Shown here: positions 24,748-33,559 of the stretch, one piece after another | How the letters are laid out: each line of letters opens with the position of its first letter | How positions within the stretch are numbered: position 1 is the first letter of the stretch | DNA from: Prevotella sp. | GTDB taxonomy: Bacteria > Bacteroidota > Bacteroidia > Bacteroidales > Bacteroidaceae | Assembly: GCA_017619375.1 (NCBI GenBank) | Contig: JAFZSL010000046.1 | Location: 1-64,000, forward strand | Length of the DNA stretch: 64,000 nucleotides | Direction: 5' to 3' | Made by a program: the position numbers and the translations under genes | Notes under the pieces: generated by a model | Told to the model about the DNA's origin: nothing | Databases searched by the model: none | The model's input: only the letters and a program-made list of their open reading frames with translations

Positions 24748-25851
24748 CTATTGTTTGAGTATGATATCCCCGTTTTCCACAGAGAAGATGTTGTAATCGA
24801 AGGAGAAATGGGTGAGAATCTTGTCAAGATGGTCGCGGTTGGTGTCGGTGATGAAAATTTGCCCGAAATCATCCCCCCCAACAATTCTGACAATCTGCTC
24901 CACCCTCTGGGCATCCAGTTTGTCGAAGATATCGTCCAAGAGTAGCAAAGGTGTGGTCCTGCTGTTGGTGCGCCTCAGAAAGTCGAACTGTGCCAGTTTG
25001 AGAGCGATGGCAAACGATTTGTTCTGCCCCTGGCTTCCCTCCCTTTTCATGGGGTATTCGCCCAGTTTCAGGTCGAGATCATCCCGATGAATGCCATGGA
25101 GCGAGAATCCCATGATCCTGTCTTTCGCCCTGTCACGCCTGATGACATCGAGCAACGGTCCCCTCTGGCAATGAGACACATACTGCACCGACACGTTCTC
25201 CGAAGCATTGCAAATACGCTGATAGATGTCTTGGAACACTGGAACAAACTCCTTGACGAAAGTCTCACGTGAGGCATGGATGCGCTCGCCCTCCTCCGCC
25301 ATCTGATGCTCAAGGATGTCCATCAATTCGCCATCGGGTTCGTCCTCCATCTTTAGTAGGACGTTTCTTTGTTGCAACGCCTTGTTATAGTTGAGCAGAG
25401 CTGCTATGTAAGATTTGTCATATTGGGAGATGACCATGTCCATCAACTTGCGCCTCTCCTCGCTCCCTCCCTCAATAATGCCGGAGTCGGATGGTGATAC
25501 GAAAACCAACGGAAGCAGCCCTATGTGTTCAGACAATCGTTTGTATTCCTTCTTATTGCGTTTGAAATGCTTTTTCTGCCCCTTCTTCATGGCACAATAG
25601 ATGTTCTCGACCTCCCCGTTCTCACTTTCGAAGACTCCTTCAAGCATGAAAAAATCCTGTCCATGCAGTATCAGCTGTGAGTCGATGGCATTATGTGCAC
25701 TTTTGCAAAATGCGAGGAAATGTATGGCATCCAGAAAATTGGTCTTCCCCATTCCATTATGCCCCAAGAGGCAATTCATCTTAGGGGAAAGTTGAACGTT
25801 TGCCGATTGGATGTTTTTGAAATTTACGATAGAAAGGTTGTTAAGTATCAT
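24748..25851 (-). CDS. recF: DNA replication and repair protein RecF
   Basis: A 367-residue SMC-like ATPase that helps load RecA at single-strand gaps. Walker A is 'GHNGMGKTNFLDAIHFL' (about 31-47), the ABC-type signature region is 'EGSQGQNKSFAIALKLAQ' near residue 275-290, and Walker B is 'PLLLLDDIFDKLD' near 305. The opening 'MILNNLSIVNFKNIQSANVQL' is typical. It starts a two-gene minus-strand unit with the DciA-like gene and diverges from the TPR-ribH pair. Confidence 0.95.
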   Translation of the reverse strand: MILNNLSIVNFKNIQSANVQLSPKMNCLLGHNGMGKTNFLDAIHFLAFCKSAHNAIDSQLILHGQDFFMLEGVFESENGEVENIYCAMKKGQKKHFKRNKKEYKRLSEHIGLLPLVFVSPSDSGIIEGGSEERRKLMDMVISQYDKSYIAALLNYNKALQQRNVLLKMEDEPDGELMDILEHQMAEEGERIHASRETFVKEFVPVFQDIYQRICNASENVSVQYVSHCQRGPLLDVIRRDRAKDRIMGFSLHGIHRDDLDLKLGEYPMKREGSQGQNKSFAIALKLAQFDFLRRTNSRTTPLLLLDDIFDKLDAQRVEQIVRIVGGDDFGQIFITDTNRDHLDKILTHFSFDYNIFSVENGDIILKQ

Positions 25852-25883
25852 TGATAATAGGCCTCTTAGACACGTTATTTTTG

Positions 25884-25891
25884 CAAAGTTA
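25884..25891 (-). promoter_or_regulatory. -7 box for recF
   Basis: The minus strand reads TAACTTTG, a perfect TAnnTTTG, 32 nt before the recF start at 25851. The -33 region is only T-rich. Confidence 0.55.
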
Positions 25892-25955
25892 CGTCATTTG
25901 TGGTTGAAAAACGAAAAAAGTCTATAATAAATTTTCCGATATGAGATAAAATGAG

Positions 25956-25963
25956 TAATTTTG
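25956..25963 (+). promoter_or_regulatory. -7 box for the TPR-ribH pair
   Basis: TAATTTTG matches TAnnTTTG; the -33 position has TTTTC rather than TTTG. A roughly 70-nt leader follows, containing the C5/G5 hairpin at 25980-25997. Confidence 0.55.
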
Positions 25964-25979
25964 CGTCGCAAAAAACTAC

Positions 25980-25997
25980 ACCCCCCGAAAAGGGGGT
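25980..25997 (+). other. Leader hairpin upstream of the TPR gene
   Basis: ACCCCC (25980-25985) pairs with GGGGGT (25992-25997) around a CGAAAA loop. It is in the predicted leader, 43 nt before the start codon, and has no following T-tract, so it is more likely an RNA-stability or translation element than a terminator. Confidence 0.5.
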
Positions 25998-26040
25998 ATG
26001 GCAACCCAAGCATCAACAATCAAAATCAAACAAAACAATA

Positions 26041-26748
26041 ATGGCAAAGAAAAAAGAAACTCAGGGAAATCAGGAACTGATGGAGACCCTGAACAAGTCA
26101 GAGGCATTCATCCAAAAGTACAAGAAGCACATTTATGCCGCCCTCATCGCCCTTGTCGTCATCGTCGGCGCATTGATTTTTTGGAACAATTATTCAAAAT
26201 CACGCAACGAGAAGGCAAGTACGGCCTTAGCCCAAAGCGAGGAATGGTTCATCAACCAAGATTTTGAGAAAGCCCTGAACGGCGACAGCCTCGGCACCCC
26301 AGGTTTCAAGAAAATCATCAATGACTTCAGTGGCACAAAAGCTGCCAATCTGGCCAACTATTATGCCGGCATCTGCCTTGCCAAGCAAGACAAATGGGAA
26401 GAAGCAGTGAAATATCTGGAGAGCTTCAAGCCTGCCGATGACATGATTGCCAGCCCTCTCGCCGTGATGGCTCTTGGCGATTGCTATGCCAACCTGAAAC
26501 AATTCGACAAAGCAGTGGACAGTTTCAAGGATGCAGCCAACATGGCCGACAAAGCCACCAAAGACGGCATCAATAATTCCGTCTCTCCCGTTGCCCTCAA
26601 GAAAGCAGCCATCATCCTTTCGGAGCAATTGAAGAAAAATGACGAAGCCCTTGAGATTTTCAAGACCATCAAGGAGAAATACGTCGGTTCCCCCATCGTT
26701 CAGCAAGAGAACTTCGATAAGTACATTGAATACTTGGAGAACAAATAA
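26041..26748 (+). CDS. Membrane-anchored tetratricopeptide-repeat protein (YfgM-like)
   Basis: A 235-residue protein with a lysine-rich cytosolic N-terminus (MAKKKETQ), a single membrane helix at about 35-55 ('[18 protein letters not shown]') and a periplasmic domain of TPR-like helices ('[29 protein letters not shown]', residues about 100-128, and '[16 protein letters not shown]'). This shape matches YfgM/TPR_21 proteins that assist envelope protein folding. The frame is open further upstream to 25951 but that stretch covers the leader hairpin, so the Met at 26041 is chosen. ribH starts 2 bp after the stop codon. Confidence 0.8.
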   Translation: MAKKKETQGNQELMETLNKSEAFIQKYKKHIYAALIALVVIVGALIFWNNYSKSRNEKASTALAQSEEWFINQDFEKALNGDSLGTPGFKKIINDFSGTKAANLANYYAGICLAKQDKWEEAVKYLESFKPADDMIASPLAVMALGDCYANLKQFDKAVDSFKDAANMADKATKDGINNSVSPVALKKAAIILSEQLKKNDEALEIFKTIKEKYVGSPIVQQENFDKYIEYLENK

Positions 26749-26750
26749 GG

Positions 26751-27227
26751 ATGTCAACAGCACTTCGTCAACTGTCTGAACAAGACCTTCAAAAAGTACC
26801 TGATGCCAGCAACATGTGCTTCGGCATCGTGGTATCAGAATGGAACAGGGAAGTGACCAACGCCCTTTTGGAGGGTGCGGTAGGGACCCTGGAGAAATAC
26901 GGTGCCCTTCCTGAAAACATCCACGTTAAGACAGTGCCCGGCAGCTTCGAGTTGGTCTACGGCGCCCATCAGATGACATTGAACGGTGGGTACGATGCCA
27001 TCATCATTTTGGGCAGCGTCGTACGTGGTGAGACACCACATTTCGACTATATCTGTCAAGGTGTCACCTACGGCATAGCGACCTTGAATTCCAAGAGCGA
27101 AATACCCGTTATCTATGGCTTACTGACCACAGACACCTTGGAGCAAGCGAAAGAGCGTGCGGGAGGAAAGTTGGGAAACAAAGGCGACGAATGTGCTATA
27201 GTGGCTATTAAAATGGCGAAATTTTAG
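26751..27227 (+). CDS. ribH: 6,7-dimethyl-8-ribityllumazine synthase
   Basis: A 158-residue enzyme of the penultimate step of riboflavin synthesis, condensing the pyrimidine intermediate with 3,4-dihydroxybutanone phosphate. Motifs: '[17 protein letters not shown]' (substrate binding), '[15 protein letters not shown]', and '[15 protein letters not shown]' with the conserved catalytic His. Length fits the family. It follows the TPR gene after 2 bp and ends 25 bp before a strong terminator. No other riboflavin gene is nearby, and no FMN riboswitch is apparent upstream. Confidence 0.95.
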   Translation: MSTALRQLSEQDLQKVPDASNMCFGIVVSEWNREVTNALLEGAVGTLEKYGALPENIHVKTVPGSFELVYGAHQMTLNGGYDAIIILGSVVRGETPHFDYICQGVTYGIATLNSKSEIPVIYGLLTTDTLEQAKERAGGKLGNKGDECAIVAIKMAKF

Positions 27228-27251
27228 TTTTTCCTTCGCGGAAAATGATAT

Positions 27252-27280
27252 AAAGGAGAGGTTTTTGCCTCTCCTTTTTT
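27252..27280 (+). terminator. Terminator of ribH
   Basis: AAAGGAGAGG (27252-27261) pairs perfectly with CCTCTCCTTT (27268-27277) and runs into a T-tract. Confidence 0.88.
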
Positions 27281-27322
27281 TATTTCGATAGAGACGACCG
27301 TGGAGACTATGGAGACGAAACA

Positions 27323-27466
27323 ATAGAGGCTATAGAAACTATAGAGGCGATAGAAACTATAGAAGCTATAGAGGCTATAGAGGCTATAGAGGCTATAGAG
27401 GCTATAGAGGCTGTAGAAGCTATAGAGGCTGTAGAGGCTATAGAGGCTGTAGAGGCTATAGCAACT
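27323..27466. repeat. Tandem array of sixteen 9-bp units
   Basis: Sixteen consecutive units fit the consensus RTAGARGCT: about half are ATAGAGGCT, with variants ATAGAAACT, ATAGAAGCT, GTAGAAGCT and GTAGAGGCT, and the last is ATAGCAACT. Phase is kept across all 144 bp. Five identical units in a row (27368-27412) suggest recent slippage or expansion. The unit resembles those in the carA-carB linker at 61335-61406. Confidence 0.92.
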
Positions 27467-27491
27467 ATAACTAAGGATAAGCTTCCTGCTG

Positions 27492-27528
27492 AAAAAAACT
27501 GCCCTCTCCCATCGGCGGGAAAGGGCAG
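27492..27528 (-). terminator. Terminator of the ExuT-like transporter gene
   Basis: CTGCCCT (27499-27505) pairs with AGGGCAG (27522-27528), with an inner TCCC/GGGA extension around ATCGGC. On the minus strand the stem is followed by AGTTTTTTTC. It lies 38 bp past the stop codon. Confidence 0.82.
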
Positions 27529-27565
27529 GAAAAATATCGATGCTGAGAATGTGTAGTCAGAGGTA

Positions 27566-29038
27566 TCAATCCTCGTCGACAACCGGCTTGTATTTGGGCA
27601 CCAAAGTCTTCATGATGATCCAGCCGACAAGATAGGCCACTGCACAGAAACAGAATACTATCATATAGCCAGCAGGCTTGCCTTCAAATCCCAAGAAGGT
27701 AAATGCGCTACCTTGATTCTCGGCAAAAGTAAAGAGATTTCCTGAGAAATATTGAATAAGCATCGAACCAATACCTCCAGCCATTGCTCCAATACCAGTG
27801 ATGGTTGCAATTGTTGACTTGGGGAACATGTCGCCAATGGTAGAAAAGAGGTTGGCAGACCATGCTTGATGACCGGCACCAGCCAAGCCAATGATAATGG
27901 CAGGCCACCAAGCGGGATTGATAGGGCTTGACTCCCACATAGCCAACGGCTGGGTAAATAATGCGAAAAGCGGGAAGAAGGCGAAGATAAGCATGGCGAG
28001 CATACGTCCTGCATAAGGATTCATCCCCCGTTTTTCCACAAACAGTTTGGGCAGGTATCCACCAAAAATGGAGACGACCGTGACGATAAGGTAAAGTGTG
28101 AAAATCAACAACTGTCCCATGGTGGAACTTGACTTATAACCGAATTGGTCGGAGAAATAAGCTGGCGCCCAGAACAGGTAGAACCACCAAACTCCATCAG
28201 TCATGAACTTGCCCACAATAAACGACCATGTCTGTTTGAAAGTAAAGCATTTTAAGAAGTTGATGGCAGGCCCTTCGTCGTTGGCATCCTTAGGATCCTC
28301 TTTCGTCTCCACATCTTGATTGATGTAGGTAAGTTCAGCCGCATTGACATGCTTGCTTTTGTTGGGCTTGTCATACACAAACACCCAGAGAGCCATCCAA
28401 ATGAAACCCAGACCACCGATGATGATGAAAGCCATCTCCCATCCGAAAGCCTCGGCAAGAGGCGGGATGCTGATGGGTGCGGCAAGTGCTCCAACAGATG
28501 CACCAGCGTTGAAGATGGATGTAGCAAAAGCACGGTCTTTCTTGGGGAAATATTCAGCAGTCACTTTGATGGCAGCCGGGAAGTTGCCACTCTCACCAAG
28601 CGCGAGGATGGCACGGCAGAAGAGGAAGAGATAGACGCTGACCATCGCTATGTTCGAGGCGATGCCTGACCCAGCCTGGACAGCCTTGAGTGCAGTCATG
28701 TCTGCAAGTCCCACATATTTCAAGGTAACCCATCCGCATGCTGCGTGGAGGCATGCACCAACCGACCATACGAAGATGGCCCAAAGATAGCCCTTTTTAG
28801 TGCCCATCCAATCGATGAACTTTCCTGCGAAGAGGCAGAACACAGCATAGAGAATAGAAAAGGCCGCCGTGATGATTCCATAATGGGAATCATTCCAATG
28901 GAATTCAGGGGCGATAAAGTCCTTCCAAGTGAGTGAGAGCACCTGACGGTCCATATAGTTGACCGTAGTTGCAAAAAAGAGCATTGCGCAGATAATCCAA
29001 CGATAGTTGGTCATTTTCGTAGTTTGTATGGGACTCAT
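27566..29038 (-). CDS. MFS transporter, hexuronate (ExuT)-like
   Basis: A 490-residue major-facilitator protein with about 12 membrane helices. 'VNYMDRQVLSLTWKDFI' in the first helix region, 'GKFIDWMGTKKGYL' between helices 2 and 3, and 'RAILALGESGNFPAAIKVTAEYFPKKDRAFATSIFNAGASVG' (residues about 140-180, quoted for its GESGNFPAA core) are typical of the anion:cation symporter subfamily that includes ExuT. It probably imports glucuronate or galacturonate; other organic acids are possible. Met at 29014 is an alternative start. It is a single-gene unit with its own promoter and terminator. Confidence 0.82.
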   Translation of the reverse strand: MSPIQTTKMTNYRWIICAMLFFATTVNYMDRQVLSLTWKDFIAPEFHWNDSHYGIITAAFSILYAVFCLFAGKFIDWMGTKKGYLWAIFVWSVGACLHAACGWVTLKYVGLADMTALKAVQAGSGIASNIAMVSVYLFLFCRAILALGESGNFPAAIKVTAEYFPKKDRAFATSIFNAGASVGALAAPISIPPLAEAFGWEMAFIIIGGLGFIWMALWVFVYDKPNKSKHVNAAELTYINQDVETKEDPKDANDEGPAINFLKCFTFKQTWSFIVGKFMTDGVWWFYLFWAPAYFSDQFGYKSSSTMGQLLIFTLYLIVTVVSIFGGYLPKLFVEKRGMNPYAGRMLAMLIFAFFPLFALFTQPLAMWESSPINPAWWPAIIIGLAGAGHQAWSANLFSTIGDMFPKSTIATITGIGAMAGGIGSMLIQYFSGNLFTFAENQGSAFTFLGFEGKPAGYMIVFCFCAVAYLVGWIIMKTLVPKYKPVVDED

Positions 29039-29074
29039 ATTATAAGTGATTAGTTAATATCTTATTTCAAATTG

Positions 29075-29082
29075 CAAAGATA
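29075..29082 (-). promoter_or_regulatory. -7 box for the ExuT-like gene
   Basis: The minus strand reads TATCTTTG, fitting TAnnTTTG, 37 nt before the start at 29038. No clear TTTG is found at -33. Confidence 0.5.
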
Positions 29083-29231
29083 CCATAAAAAGATGGCATG
29101 GCAGCATTTTTTATTGTTATTTTTTATGAAATGGAGCATTTTTACATCTTATTATAAGGGAGACTGTAGAGGCTGGTTTTTCTTGGAATCCTTGAGATCA
29201 TAGGGAGACCAGGAGCCCCAGCCTCCCGGAC

Positions 29232-31718
29232 TTAATCCTGGAAATACACCCTTTTGACCCTATTACTGACAGCTGTTAGTATTTCATAGGGTATGGTTTG
29301 CAAGGTGTCGGAGAGTACCGTTACAGGCAAGTGGTCGCCGAAGATTTCGACTGAATCTCCTTCCTTGCAGTCAATGTCTGTAACATCGATCATGGCGACA
29401 TCCATGCAGATATTCCCCACATAAGGCGCTTTTTTCCCGTTGACGAGACAGTAGCATCGACCTCTTCCAAGCCCTCTATTGAGTCCGTCGGCATACCCTA
29501 TGGGAATGGCGGCGATGACGCTATCCCTTTTGAGAATCCCTTTCCTGCTATAGCCTACCGTTTCTTCCTTTGGCACCTCCCTCATTTGGAGGATGGTGGT
29601 TTTCAATGTGCATACATTATTTAAAATACGGTTGTCACGGCTGCTGATGCCATATAGTCCCAACCCGAGTCTGCACATGTCGTGCTGCCTTTCAGGGAAA
29701 TGCTCTATGCCGGCACTATTGTCGATGTGACGTATGATTTTATGCTGAAATGCCGCTTGTATCTTATCACTCGCCTGTATGAAACGCTTGTATTGCAAAT
29801 CAGAGAACCTGTCGAAGTCGTCGCTGTCGGAGCCGACAAAATGAGAGAATACCGACCTTGGGATGACGGCATCCTGCCTAACCAACACCTCGAGAAGTTT
29901 GTCGATGTCTTTTTGCGGGTCGAAGCCCAGTCGATGCATTCCCGTATCGAGTTTGATGTGCACTGGATATTTGGAAATGCCCTCTTTCTCGGCAGCATTC
30001 ACAAGTGCATCAAGCAGTCGGAAACTATACACTTCAGGCTCAAGCTTGTAATCGAAAAGGGTTTTGAAAGAGGACATTTCCGGATTCATCACCATGATGT
30101 TTCCTGTGATTCCATTCCTTCTCAATGTCACCCCTTCGTCCGCGACGGCTACAGCGAGATAGTCGACCCTTTGGTCTTGCAATGTCTTGGCAATTTCAAC
30201 AGCCCCTGCCCCGTATCCATCGGCCTTGATCATGCAAGTGATTTTCGTGGAAGGCTTGAGGAACGAACGAAAGTAATTGAGGTTGCCCACCAAGGCATTG
30301 AGATTGACTTCCAAGATGGTTTCATGCACTTTCTGCACAAGCAAGTCGGTAAGCAGGTCGAAATTAAATTGCCTCGCCCCCTTGAGCAATATCACTTCGT
30401 CACGCAAGGTGGTGAACGAATCGCTACTCACAAACTCTTCCGTGCTTTGGAAGAAAGCCTTGTCGGACACCTGTATGAGGTCTTTCCAACTTGATATTTC
30501 CGGTCCTATGCCAATGAATCGCTCCACGCCCCTGCTGACCGCCAAGTCGGAGACGGTATTGTAGAGGTCCTGTGCCTTCAGGCCGCTTTGCTGGATGTCG
30601 CTTAGCACCAATGTCCGTTTTCTTCCCTTGTGGTCGGGTCTTCGGTTCATGAAGTCGAGCGCAATGCCAAGCGAATTGATGTCAGAATTGTATGAGTCGT
30701 TGATGAGCGTGCATCCGTGCTGCCCTTCCTTCACCTCCAACCTCATGGCCACCGGTTCCAGTTTTGGCATACGTTGTTGCAATTGTTGGATGGTGACGCC
30801 CAGTTGCATGGCCACCGCCGCAGCAGTTATGGAGTTCACCACGGACGCCTCGTCGATGAATGGGATTTGATAATGGCCTTTTTGTTTTTTGAAGGAGAAG
30901 TAGATGTCTGTGGCATCATATTGTTTTTCAACTTTTTCCACGAACATGGCAGCATCGGGATTTGAACGAGAGCATTTGATGACATCCCCCTTGTAGGCTT
31001 TTTCATCAGCCATCTTGTCCACCACCTTGTCCACCAAAGGTTCATCAGCGTTGACCACGATGCACTCTGTATTGTGGAAAAGTTTCATTTTCTCCATGCA
31101 TTTCTGTTCCAAAGACTCAAAATGCTCTTGGTGAGCCATCCCGATGTAGGTCAGCACGCCTATGGTGGGTTGTATGATGTCACGCAGTTTTTCCATTTCC
31201 CCCGGCATGCTGATGCCTGCTTCGAAGAGCGCCACCTGCGAATGTTTGTCGAGTAGCAGTACGGAGAGAGGCACCCCCACCTGTGAGTTATAGCTTTTAG
31301 GCGACCTTGTGACCGTCATGGAAGGCGAGAGCAGGTGATAAAGCCATTCTTTCACCACTGTTTTCCCATTGCTTCCCGTGATGCCGACGATGGGTATGTT
31401 GAAAGCGTCCCGATGCCTTTCTGCCAGTCTTTGCAGAGCCACAAGGGAGTTTTTCACTCGGAGGAAGTTGGCGTCAGGGAACCTGCCTTCCCATCCCTCC
31501 GGCAGTTGTTGGACAACGAAGTTTCTCACCCCCCTGTCATACAAGTCGCCCACATACTTATGCCCATCGTTTCGTTCCGTCTTTAGGGCGAAGAAGAGTG
31601 TGCTTTCCGCAAAACAAAGCGACCTGCTGTCCGTCAAAATCCATTGAATGTCGGCTTTTGCAACACCGAATCGATGCGCTCCTATGAGCGTAACCACTTG
31701 CTCGATGCTATAATTCAT
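29232..31718 (-). CDS. murF-alr: Bifunctional MurF ligase / alanine racemase
   Basis: An 828-residue fusion of two peptidoglycan precursor enzymes. Residues 1 to about 455 are MurF, which adds D-Ala-D-Ala to UDP-MurNAc-tripeptide, with the ATP loop 'GITGSNGKTVVKEW' (112-125) and the Mur ligase block 'INDSYNSDINSLGIALDF'. Residues about 465-828 are a PLP-dependent alanine racemase, with the cofactor lysine Lys498 in 'MIKADGYGAGAVEIA', then 'KLDTGMHRLGF', 'GYSRKG' and 'NICMDVAMIDVT'. The fusion is a known Bacteroidetes arrangement that joins production of D-Ala to its use. The gene starts 33 bp after the 5'-nucleotidase-like gene and is probably on the same transcript. Confidence 0.95.
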   Translation of the reverse strand: MNYSIEQVVTLIGAHRFGVAKADIQWILTDSRSLCFAESTLFFALKTERNDGHKYVGDLYDRGVRNFVVQQLPEGWEGRFPDANFLRVKNSLVALQRLAERHRDAFNIPIVGITGSNGKTVVKEWLYHLLSPSMTVTRSPKSYNSQVGVPLSVLLLDKHSQVALFEAGISMPGEMEKLRDIIQPTIGVLTYIGMAHQEHFESLEQKCMEKMKLFHNTECIVVNADEPLVDKVVDKMADEKAYKGDVIKCSRSNPDAAMFVEKVEKQYDATDIYFSFKKQKGHYQIPFIDEASVVNSITAAAVAMQLGVTIQQLQQRMPKLEPVAMRLEVKEGQHGCTLINDSYNSDINSLGIALDFMNRRPDHKGRKRTLVLSDIQQSGLKAQDLYNTVSDLAVSRGVERFIGIGPEISSWKDLIQVSDKAFFQSTEEFVSSDSFTTLRDEVILLKGARQFNFDLLTDLLVQKVHETILEVNLNALVGNLNYFRSFLKPSTKITCMIKADGYGAGAVEIAKTLQDQRVDYLAVAVADEGVTLRRNGITGNIMVMNPEMSSFKTLFDYKLEPEVYSFRLLDALVNAAEKEGISKYPVHIKLDTGMHRLGFDPQKDIDKLLEVLVRQDAVIPRSVFSHFVGSDSDDFDRFSDLQYKRFIQASDKIQAAFQHKIIRHIDNSAGIEHFPERQHDMCRLGLGLYGISSRDNRILNNVCTLKTTILQMREVPKEETVGYSRKGILKRDSVIAAIPIGYADGLNRGLGRGRCYCLVNGKKAPYVGNICMDVAMIDVTDIDCKEGDSVEIFGDHLPVTVLSDTLQTIPYEILTAVSNRVKRVYFQD

Positions 31719-31751
31719 TTCTTCTTTATCTTGTTTGCTGTTTGCTATTTG

Positions 31752-33176
31752 TCATTTCACCAATGTCACGCGCCTTGTCCCGAGATAGTCGACAAATCCT
31801 TTCTTCTCCAAGAAATGCATGAGCATGTCCGAACATACGACTCCGGTGTCATGCCCTTGGTCAGAACGAGGAGAGTCGCATATGGCAGCCACATAACTAT
31901 TTGTCACCACCTTGTATTTATTCTTCATATTGAGTTTCTTTCCGTCCAACGTGAACAGCTTGATGTCGGCGATCCGTGTGGAGTCGTTCTTGTCGAAGTG
32001 CACCTCACATTTTGCACCTCCGATGAAGGGGAAATAGCCCTCGCTGGTTTCATAACATGAAATCAGCATTTGCTTGAATTCCTCCCCTGTGATGTTCATT
32101 TCTATGCAAGGATTGCCGAAGGGATCGAGCCTGAGCACGTCGGAAACGGTGAAAGGTCCAGCTTCCTTCTCAGAAATGCGCACCCCTCCATAGTTTTGTA
32201 AGGCCAGGTCGGCTCCCATCTCACTGATGATGGCATCACACATCAGGCACCCCAGTTCTTCCAATTCCTTAAACTCGGCAGCAGTGGCGAGTTGCCGATG
32301 AAACTCCGGATTGTTGTTGAAGAAATCCACCATGGCCTGTGCCACAGCGTTTTTCTTCGGGAAGCTTTCCACCTCGATGTTTTCGGCTTTCTTGTCCACC
32401 ACCTTTCCATTCTCCATCTTGACGGTGATATAAGTGACACGCTTCAATTTGTTGACATTTTGCGTGACAAGCACTCCGTTGTGCATTTCTCCCCCCTTGA
32501 GTTGAGTATGTGTATGTCCTCCGATGATGAGGTCGAAGGCGGGGAATTGCTGCGCCATTTTCACATCATCTTCATATCCTATATGTGAAAGCAGAATGAA
32601 AAGGTCAACCTTGTCGCGCAGCCAAAGATATTTCTTGATGGTTTCCTCGACCGGTGTGAAGTGCATTCCTACCAAATAATCAGGATGAGCATCAGGTATG
32701 TCATGCACTCCCAATTGCACCACGCCCAACACCCCTATTTTCACTCCTTCAATCTCGAAGATTTTATAAGGTAGCGGATGCACGTTGAGTTCTTCATCCG
32801 CAGTCATATTGGCACAAAGGTAAGGGAAATTGGATGTGGCCATCACGGTGGCGAGTCCTTTTTGTTTATTGTCGAACTCGTGGTTTCCGTAAGCCGAAGC
32901 ATCAAACCCGATGAAATCCATGAGCGCCGTCATGGGATATGTGGGTATGGAATAGAGGTCGTTGACGGGGTTTCCTGTCCTGTTGTCTCCAGCAGAGAAA
33001 ACGAGGAGTTGGTTGTCAATGCACCTCAAACTATCGGCGATGGCGGCAAGCATGGGCATGTTGTCGATATTGGCATGCAAGTCGTTTCCCGAAAGGATGT
33101 GTATCTCCCTGGTCTGTGCATGGATGGTGGCAGCCATCATGATGAGTGCCACCAATGAGGCAAGTGTTTTTCTCAT
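31752..33176 (-). CDS. Secreted metallophosphatase, 5'-nucleotidase (UshA)-like
   Basis: A 474-residue periplasmic protein. Signal peptide 1-20. The metallophosphoesterase domain (about 23-265) shows 'LSGNDLHANI', 'SAGDNRTGN', 'AYGNHEFDNK', 'LLSHIGYEDD' and 'GGHTHT', covering the metal ligands; the first motif has Ala where UshA has Gly after the His. The 5'-nucleotidase C-terminal domain (about 290-460) carries 'LQNYGGVRISEKEAGPF' and 'FPFIGG'. It likely dephosphorylates nucleotides or related esters. Its first four bases overlap the end of the beta-grasp gene (ATGA), so the two are coupled. Confidence 0.87.
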   Translation of the reverse strand: MRKTLASLVALIMMAATIHAQTREIHILSGNDLHANIDNMPMLAAIADSLRCIDNQLLVFSAGDNRTGNPVNDLYSIPTYPMTALMDFIGFDASAYGNHEFDNKQKGLATVMATSNFPYLCANMTADEELNVHPLPYKIFEIEGVKIGVLGVVQLGVHDIPDAHPDYLVGMHFTPVEETIKKYLWLRDKVDLFILLSHIGYEDDVKMAQQFPAFDLIIGGHTHTQLKGGEMHNGVLVTQNVNKLKRVTYITVKMENGKVVDKKAENIEVESFPKKNAVAQAMVDFFNNNPEFHRQLATAAEFKELEELGCLMCDAIISEMGADLALQNYGGVRISEKEAGPFTVSDVLRLDPFGNPCIEMNITGEEFKQMLISCYETSEGYFPFIGGAKCEVHFDKNDSTRIADIKLFTLDGKKLNMKNKYKVVTNSYVAAICDSPRSDQGHDTGVVCSDMLMHFLEKKGFVDYLGTRRVTLVK

Positions 33177-33382
33177 GATTGTTTGTTGATTTCGTACGTG
33201 ATGGCGGCATCAGCCTTGAGTGGTGCGTCGAGGTCGAGCTCATGTCCCCATTGGTCGTAGACGACCACCCACATCATGTTTTCCCTGTTGATACCATTTT
33301 TGACGAACAGCCTGTTCAGGGCATCCCTGACAGTGGCGCCATGGAAAAGAACGATTTCCTGATTGTTTACCGTGATTCTCAT
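33173..33382 (-). CDS. Small beta-grasp (ThiS/MoaD-like) protein
   Basis: A 69-residue protein that opens 'MRITVNNQEIVLFHGATVRDAL', matching the first hairpin and helix of ThiS/MoaD ubiquitin-like sulfur carriers, and closes 'LKADAAITYEINKQS', matching the last strand. It lacks the C-terminal Gly-Gly needed for sulfur transfer, so a carrier role is unlikely. An 'MMWVVVYDQWGHELDLDA' insertion sits in the middle. The longer upstream frame is rejected because the beta-grasp pattern starts exactly at 33382 and a perfect promoter lies just before it. It overlaps the nucleotidase gene by 4 bp. Function unknown. Confidence 0.7.
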   Translation of the reverse strand: MRITVNNQEIVLFHGATVRDALNRLFVKNGINRENMMWVVVYDQWGHELDLDAPLKADAAITYEINKQS

Positions 33383-33458
33383 ATGGATGGGTTGGATAGG
33401 TGTTTTTTTGTATTGGATGGCACGAGCAAGGCGACAGCCGTTGGTCCGTACCGATATG

Positions 33459-33489
33459 CAAAAGTAGTGAATTATTCTGAGGAGGCAAA
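33459..33489 (-). promoter_or_regulatory. Promoter of the beta-grasp / nucleotidase / murF-alr run
   Basis: On the minus strand TTTG (33486-33489) and TACTTTTG (33459-33466) have a 19-nt spacer. The -7 box ends 76 nt before the start at 33382. Confidence 0.8.
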
Positions 33490-33559
33490 ATATTTCAATA
33501 AAAACTTGCCGATAACTGTCTGAAACGTGACATGCCCTGCTTGCCAATAGTTAAAAAGA

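Larger units (their letters stand above)
27228..27565. other. Intergenic region between converging genes, with two terminators and a 16-unit repeat
   Basis: This 338-bp gap separates ribH from the converging transporter gene. It contains the ribH terminator (27252-27280), the 9-bp array (27323-27466) and the transporter terminator (27499-27528). A 91-codon minus-strand frame through the array would read Ile-Ala-Ser repeats and is not considered a gene. Confidence 0.8.

Noticed and set aside
25951..26040. Upstream extension of the TPR protein
   Set aside because: It would translate the -7 box and the leader hairpin; the Met at 26041 gives a normal short cytosolic tail before the membrane helix.
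26600..26760. FMN riboswitch for ribH
   Set aside because: The 2-bp gap before ribH leaves no room, and the TPR gene leader shows only a simple hairpin without the conserved RFN blocks.
27323..27466. CRISPR array
   Set aside because: Units are 9 bp without spacers; there are no cas genes in the window.
27307..27582. 91-codon minus-strand frame with Ile-Ala-Ser repeats
   Set aside because: It is the translation of the 9-bp tandem array plus terminator sequence, lies between two terminators and has no promoter or protein-like remainder.
33383..33547. Upstream extension of the beta-grasp protein
   Set aside because: The extension crosses a perfect promoter (33459-33489) and does not resemble the fold, which begins exactly at 33382.
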